NCBI GenBank assembly: GCA_000437515.1
Contig: FR898467.1
Coordinates: forward strand, 20,772-30,067
Reading direction: 5' to 3'
Origin: Acidiphilium sp. CAG:727
GTDB lineage: Bacteria > Bacillota > Clostridia > Christensenellales > Borkfalkiaceae
DNA length: 9,296 nucleotides
Translations under genes and position numbers: made by a program
Notes under the pieces: generated by a model
Database searches by the model: none
What the model was told of the DNA's origin: nothing
The model's input: the letters and a program-made list of their open reading frames with translations, nothing else
Shown here: positions 5,760-9,296 of the stretch, piece by piece
Position numbering within the stretch: the stretch's first letter is position 1
How the letters are laid out: the number at the start of each line of letters is the position of its first letter

Positions 5760-6128
5760 TCAGAAAAAGGCGAGTTTTACGCCCGCCGCAAACATTACGA
5801 GCGCGAATATACGCGTAACCCACTTCGAACTCAACTTGCCCAGCAGATACGCCCCGATTATTCCGCCGCCGACTATCCCCGCCCCCGACGGCAAACCGAT
5901 TTTCCAGTCGAAATAGCCTTTGGCTATATATATCGTAGCCGAAACTATCGTTACGGGTAAAATCACCGCCAGGGCGGTGGCGTGCGCGACTTTCGTCTTC
6001 ATTTTAAGCAAAAACGTCATAAGAGGAACGACGATCATTCCTCCTCCGCCGCCGAAAAAACCGTTGGCAACGCCCGTAGCCACGCCCGTAAGTATCAGGT
6101 ATAATTTATTTTTGAAATTTTCGTTCAT
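5760..6128 (-). CDS. Half-length TSUP (TauE/SafE-like) membrane transporter protein, first of a pair
   Basis: This 122-residue protein is taken from the ATG at 6128-6126, giving MNENFKNKLYLILTG, a typical short cytosolic start before the first helix. A GTG at 6167-6165 would add 13 residues; neither start has a convincing Shine-Dalgarno site, so the exact N-terminus is uncertain. The glycine-rich turn GFFGGGGGMIVVPL (23-36) after the first helix is the TSUP repeat signature, and helices follow at about 47-69, 79-97 and 102-120. It has a single repeat unit instead of the usual two. The downstream gene at 4974-5390 encodes a paralogous unit, implying that both halves are needed for one anion exporter or importer. 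The gene ends 12 bases from a repeat cluster that separates it from its partner. Substrate unknown. Confidence 0.83.
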   Translation of the reverse strand: MNENFKNKLYLILTGVATGVANGFFGGGGGMIVVPLMTFLLKMKTKVAHATALAVILPVTIVSATIYIAKGYFDWKIGLPSGAGIVGGGIIGAYLLGKLSSKWVTRIFALVMFAAGVKLAFF

Positions 6129-6237
6129 ATCACGGATATTATCGCCCGTTTTACCGAAAAATATCACGACTGCCCGAAAACGCCGCCGCTTTTCCGGTAA
6201 AATTTTGAAGATTTTTATATAATCGTCGCAAAAAATA

Positions 6238-6266
6238 TTGCGTTGAGCAAAAAAATATAGTATAAT
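6238..6266 (+). promoter_or_regulatory. Possible promoter of the large lipoprotein gene
   Basis: A perfect TATAAT (6261-6266) follows TTGCGT (6238-6243, three of six consensus bases) by 17 bases. A second TATAAT at 6305-6310 has no good -35 partner. Either would fit transcription of the gene at 6343. Confidence 0.4.
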
Positions 6267-6342
6267 AGACGGGTATAAAAATAACTTGGGACTTTGCGCG
6301 CGTATATAATGTCAGCGCGACGCAGGTCAATAAGGTGCAGAC

Positions 6343-9296
6343 ATGACAAAACCTGACAAAAAATTTAACCTCAAAGCGTTCGTATCGCTTATGATCGTTC
6401 TCGTGCTGTCGCTTGCTCTCGCTTTTTCTACCGCTTGCGCGAAAAAGACGACTTCGAAGAACAGTACTTCCGACGATTCTTCCAAGGAAGAGGAAGAAAA
6501 ACCGACGGACAAGCAGACGCTTCCTAACGGCGACTTCGAATGGTATACCGACGACGTATCCGCCTCTTCCCCGTACAGCACGGGTATCAAATGGTCAAGA
6601 TACCTCGGCGGCGATTCGCCGAACAAGGCCCCCTCGTCGGAAGGCAGATACGGCGTAATCGACACGAACAAATACGAAGATCTCGACGATAAATACAAAC
6701 CCGAAGACAAATCCAACCCCGGCACGCCGACGATAGCCGAAGGTACGAAGTATCTCGACGAAAACGTCAAGCAGGACGGTAAAAAAATACTCGTTATTCA
6801 GAACAAGTATAAAACCACCGGTACGGCGCAATATCTTTCGCCGTCCAAATCGGTTTCCATACCCGCCGGTTCGGTAGGCGTGTTCTCGGTTTACGTTAAA
6901 ACCAAAGACGTTACCGCCCCCAATTCGGACACGACTGGCGCGTATATAAGGCTTACCGGCACGGTAGGCTCTTCTATAGATCCCGTCTATATCGAAAATA
7001 TCGATACGAAGGGCGCGTGGGTCAGATATATCGTTACCATAGAACCGTCCGTGACCGCCACGACTTCGATTTCGTTCGCGCTCGGTCTGGGCAAAGGTAA
7101 CGAAAAGAATATGTCCGGTTACGCCGAAGGTTTCGCTTACTTCGACAACGCTTCGTTCGTCGTAGTCAAAAAATCCGAAGCCCCCGCCTCGGCGGACGCC
7201 AGACTCGATTATACTTCCGCTGCCGGTGCGTACGTGGCGGATGAGAAAAACGCCATTGCGGAAGGCGTCACCGAAAGAACGATCGACGTCAACTTTGCGG
7301 ATACTTACGTATCCAAGACCGTAAACGGAACCGGCGACTACAACGAAATACGTACGGATAAGACGAACGGCGTATCCAACAAAGTTATGAAAGCGGGCGA
7401 CGCGAACGCTTCGGACGATTTCAAGGTCGGTTACGGTAACGCCACTCTTAAACTCGACGGCAAAGACGAAGAAGTAACGAACGCCGTTTACATGGTATTC
7501 CCCAAAACGGGTAAAGACGGTAAAGCGGTATTCGGCTCTTCTTACTCCTACACGATCGACTCCGTCGGAACCGACGCCCTTTCGGTAAAAGGCGCCGACT
7601 ATACGAAAGACGAAAACTCTATTACTTATTACAGACTTTCGTTCCTTGCTAAGGTAAAAACCGCTGCGTCTTCCCAAAGCGGCGCATCCGTAGTCGTTAT
7701 GGATAACGGCAAAGAAAGTTCGAGCGGCAAGTTCTCTTACTTCACGACCGCCGAAGAAGACGGAAAGTACAACGACGGTTACGTCAGATACACTCTCTAT
7801 ATCTGCACCAAATACGAATCCGACATGAATTTCTCGGTTAAATTCAGTTTCGGTCCTACCGACAATACCGACGACCCGAGAACCCTTCCCACCGGTTACG
7901 CTATATTCAAAGACTTCACGTTCGACATGCTCGACGGCGACAAAGTCTATAACGAAGCGACTTCGACCAACGTCGTAAAACTTTCTCTTATCGGCGCGAA
8001 CCTCGAAGATTACACCAAAGACGACGATACGAAAGAAAAAGACAGTTACAACATAACCGTTTCGGATATCGACGCGAAGACCGTTCTTCCCAAACAGGCG
8101 GTCAACGTATACGATTCGAACGCTTCCGTTAAAATTCTTACGGAACAGGACGGCAATCAGATAGGTATCGTCAACAGCCAATATCGCGCAGACTACCCCG
8201 TTTCTTATCTCGGCGCGGCAGGTATTCTTAAAGATCTCGAAGAAAAGATTCAGGGCGATAACAAACACGTTCAGGCGTTGATGGTTGCAAATAATAAGGG
8301 CAACGCCGAAACCGTACTCTATACGACCGAAAAGACGATTACGTCGAACGGCTCTGCGGAATTCGCAATCAAAGTACGCGTTGACGAAGGGCAAACCATA
8401 GCATCTATAAGACTCTTCAAAATAGCGACGCTCGAAAGCGGCGAGGAAGACGGCAATTTAAGCCTTAATATAAAGAACGGCGAAAGCGCGAAAGACTACG
8501 TTGCGTCGGTCAAAGTCACAAATAATAACGCGGCAGGTCTTGACGGCTGGACGACTATCCGTTTCTTCGTTAAAGCCGGCGACGACGCCATGAAACTTCG
8601 CCTTGAATTCGGCGTAAGCGGCGGCGCGGCGTTATTCGACCTCGTAAGCGATTCTAAATCGGTAACCACCGAAAACGAACTTAAAAACGCGTTTGACGAT
8701 TACAAGTTCGACGGAAAAGGCGTAGAAGCCAGAACGGGTTACTACTACAAAAACGAAGAAGACGTCGGCAAAGAAAACAAACGTCTTAAAGATAAAGACG
8801 GAAAAGTCCGCACTATCGAACTCGACGCCGAAACCCTTTACGCTTACGCTCTGCCGAAGACCGTAACCGCCGACGTTACCGACGAAAACGCAACCGTCCG
8901 CCTTTACCGTTTCGACGTTAAAGATTACGTTATCGAAACGGCAGACGACGGCGACGATGACGACGACGGCGACGACAGCGACAACGCCCCCGCAAAGACG
9001 AATACCGAAAGCGGCAAGGTCGCATGGCTCAATATCGTATCCATTATAATAGCGGCGGTCATCGTAGTTGCCCTTCTCGCGATAGTTATCAAGAAATTCG
9101 TTGACGACAGAAAACGCAAGAAAGCCAAAACTCAATCTTATTACAGCGGTTACGACCAGACTTCGGCGCACGAAAACGGCAGCAGATACTCCGTAAGAAA
9201 CGCAAAGAAAGGCCCGAAGTCTTCCGACGCTAAAAAATCGACGGTAACCGTTCAGGCTCCCGATGCGGAAGACGAAGCGACCGCTTACGACTACGG
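6343..9296 (+). CDS. Large modular surface lipoprotein with C-terminal transmembrane helix (partial, no stop in window)
   Basis: One frame stays open from ATG 6343 to the right edge: 984 complete codons and no stop. AAGGTG (6332-6337) lies five bases before the ATG. A Lys-bearing N-terminus, a hydrophobic stretch (12-29) and STAC with Cys at 32 form a lipoprotein-type signal, followed by a Ser/Thr/Glu/Lys linker (33-58). NGDFEWY at 62-68 resembles the opening of many beta-sandwich carbohydrate-binding modules, which close with a strand like YFDNASFVVV (266-275). Two further stretches, about 380-530 (ending IFKDFTFDML) and about 660-770 (ending ALFDLVSD), follow the same strand pattern. Asp-rich residues 868-878 precede a helix at about 894-916, then a basic tail (KKFVDDRKRKKAK, 917-929). 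It is probably an extracellular protein held at both ends, perhaps for glycan or surface binding. No catalytic motif was recognised; ligand binding is inference. Confidence 0.85.
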   Translation, partial: MTKPDKKFNLKAFVSLMIVLVLSLALAFSTACAKKTTSKNSTSDDSSKEEEEKPTDKQTLPNGDFEWYTDDVSASSPYSTGIKWSRYLGGDSPNKAPSSEGRYGVIDTNKYEDLDDKYKPEDKSNPGTPTIAEGTKYLDENVKQDGKKILVIQNKYKTTGTAQYLSPSKSVSIPAGSVGVFSVYVKTKDVTAPNSDTTGAYIRLTGTVGSSIDPVYIENIDTKGAWVRYIVTIEPSVTATTSISFALGLGKGNEKNMSGYAEGFAYFDNASFVVVKKSEAPASADARLDYTSAAGAYVADEKNAIAEGVTERTIDVNFADTYVSKTVNGTGDYNEIRTDKTNGVSNKVMKAGDANASDDFKVGYGNATLKLDGKDEEVTNAVYMVFPKTGKDGKAVFGSSYSYTIDSVGTDALSVKGADYTKDENSITYYRLSFLAKVKTAASSQSGASVVVMDNGKESSSGKFSYFTTAEEDGKYNDGYVRYTLYICTKYESDMNFSVKFSFGPTDNTDDPRTLPTGYAIFKDFTFDMLDGDKVYNEATSTNVVKLSLIGANLEDYTKDDDTKEKDSYNITVSDIDAKTVLPKQAVNVYDSNASVKILTEQDGNQIGIVNSQYRADYPVSYLGAAGILKDLEEKIQGDNKHVQALMVANNKGNAETVLYTTEKTITSNGSAEFAIKVRVDEGQTIASIRLFKIATLESGEEDGNLSLNIKNGESAKDYVASVKVTNNNAAGLDGWTTIRFFVKAGDDAMKLRLEFGVSGGAALFDLVSDSKSVTTENELKNAFDDYKFDGKGVEARTGYYYKNEEDVGKENKRLKDKDGKVRTIELDAETLYAYALPKTVTADVTDENATVRLYRFDVKDYVIETADDGDDDDDGDDSDNAPAKTNTESGKVAWLNIVSIIIAAVIVVALLAIVIKKFVDDRKRKKAKTQSYYSGYDQTSAHENGSRYSVRNAKKGPKSSDAKKSTVTVQAPDAEDEATAYDY

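Noticed and set aside
6149..6202. TTTTACCGAAAA (6149-6160) facing TTTTCCGGTAAAA (6190-6202) as a possible operator before the TSUP pair.
   Set aside because: The arms match imperfectly, and no promoter could be placed between or beside them.
6595..8394. A 599-codon open frame on the minus strand opposite the large lipoprotein gene.
   Set aside because: Its codons are exact reverse complements of the sense codons. It stays open only because the sense gene uses almost no TTA, CTA or TCA codons, and it ends at the rare sense TCA at 6595. Its product has no signal, motif or ribosome site, while the sense frame has all of these.

Overview
The window looks like a chromosomal stretch of a low-to-mid G+C Gram-positive bacterium, most likely a gut-type member of Clostridia (Bacillota). 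The reasons are clear purine-rich Shine-Dalgarno sites, two genes with TTG or GTG starts, a DegV-family protein, a small sigma factor paired with a single-pass membrane partner, a surface lipoprotein, and palindromic repeats of a kind widespread in such genomes. The assignment comes from gene content and style only and cannot be refined without a search. No phage, transposase, CRISPR, tRNA or rRNA signal was seen.

Layout, left to right. The first 136 bases are the 3' end of a DegV-family gene (+), followed by a strong hairpin terminator. Next, on the minus strand, is a two-gene operon: an ECF-type sigma factor (996-1571, TTG start, near-consensus promoter at 1605-1633) and a probable transmembrane anti-sigma factor (252-992), whose 3' end carries a 32-bp tandem duplication covering the stop codon. 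Divergent from it is a membrane family-2 glycosyltransferase (1716-3296, +). Its stop codon overlaps that of the convergent Ppx/GppA phosphatase gene (3293-4807, -). The terminator of the phosphatase gene is written into the last coding codons of the glycosyltransferase.

The next block (4974-6128, -) holds two half-length TSUP (TauE/SafE-like) membrane proteins of about 138 and 122 residues in tandem. The 369 bases between them are filled almost entirely by three palindromic dispersed-repeat units. From 6343 to the right edge runs one uninterrupted reading frame of at least 984 codons (+). It has a lipoprotein-type signal, three loosely similar beta-rich modules, an Asp-rich linker, a transmembrane helix near the C-terminal side and a basic, hydrophilic tail. 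It has no stop in the window.

The genes do not form one obvious pathway. The sigma/anti-sigma pair is a self-contained regulatory unit, possibly of envelope stress. The glycosyltransferase and the large lipoprotein are envelope functions, the phosphatase acts on polyphosphate or (p)ppGpp, and the TSUP pair is probably one anion transporter. The observations most worth following are the double-anchored modular lipoprotein, the split TSUP transporter with repeats between its halves, the terminator embedded in a convergent coding sequence, the stop-codon duplication, and the palindrome over the ppx promoter.
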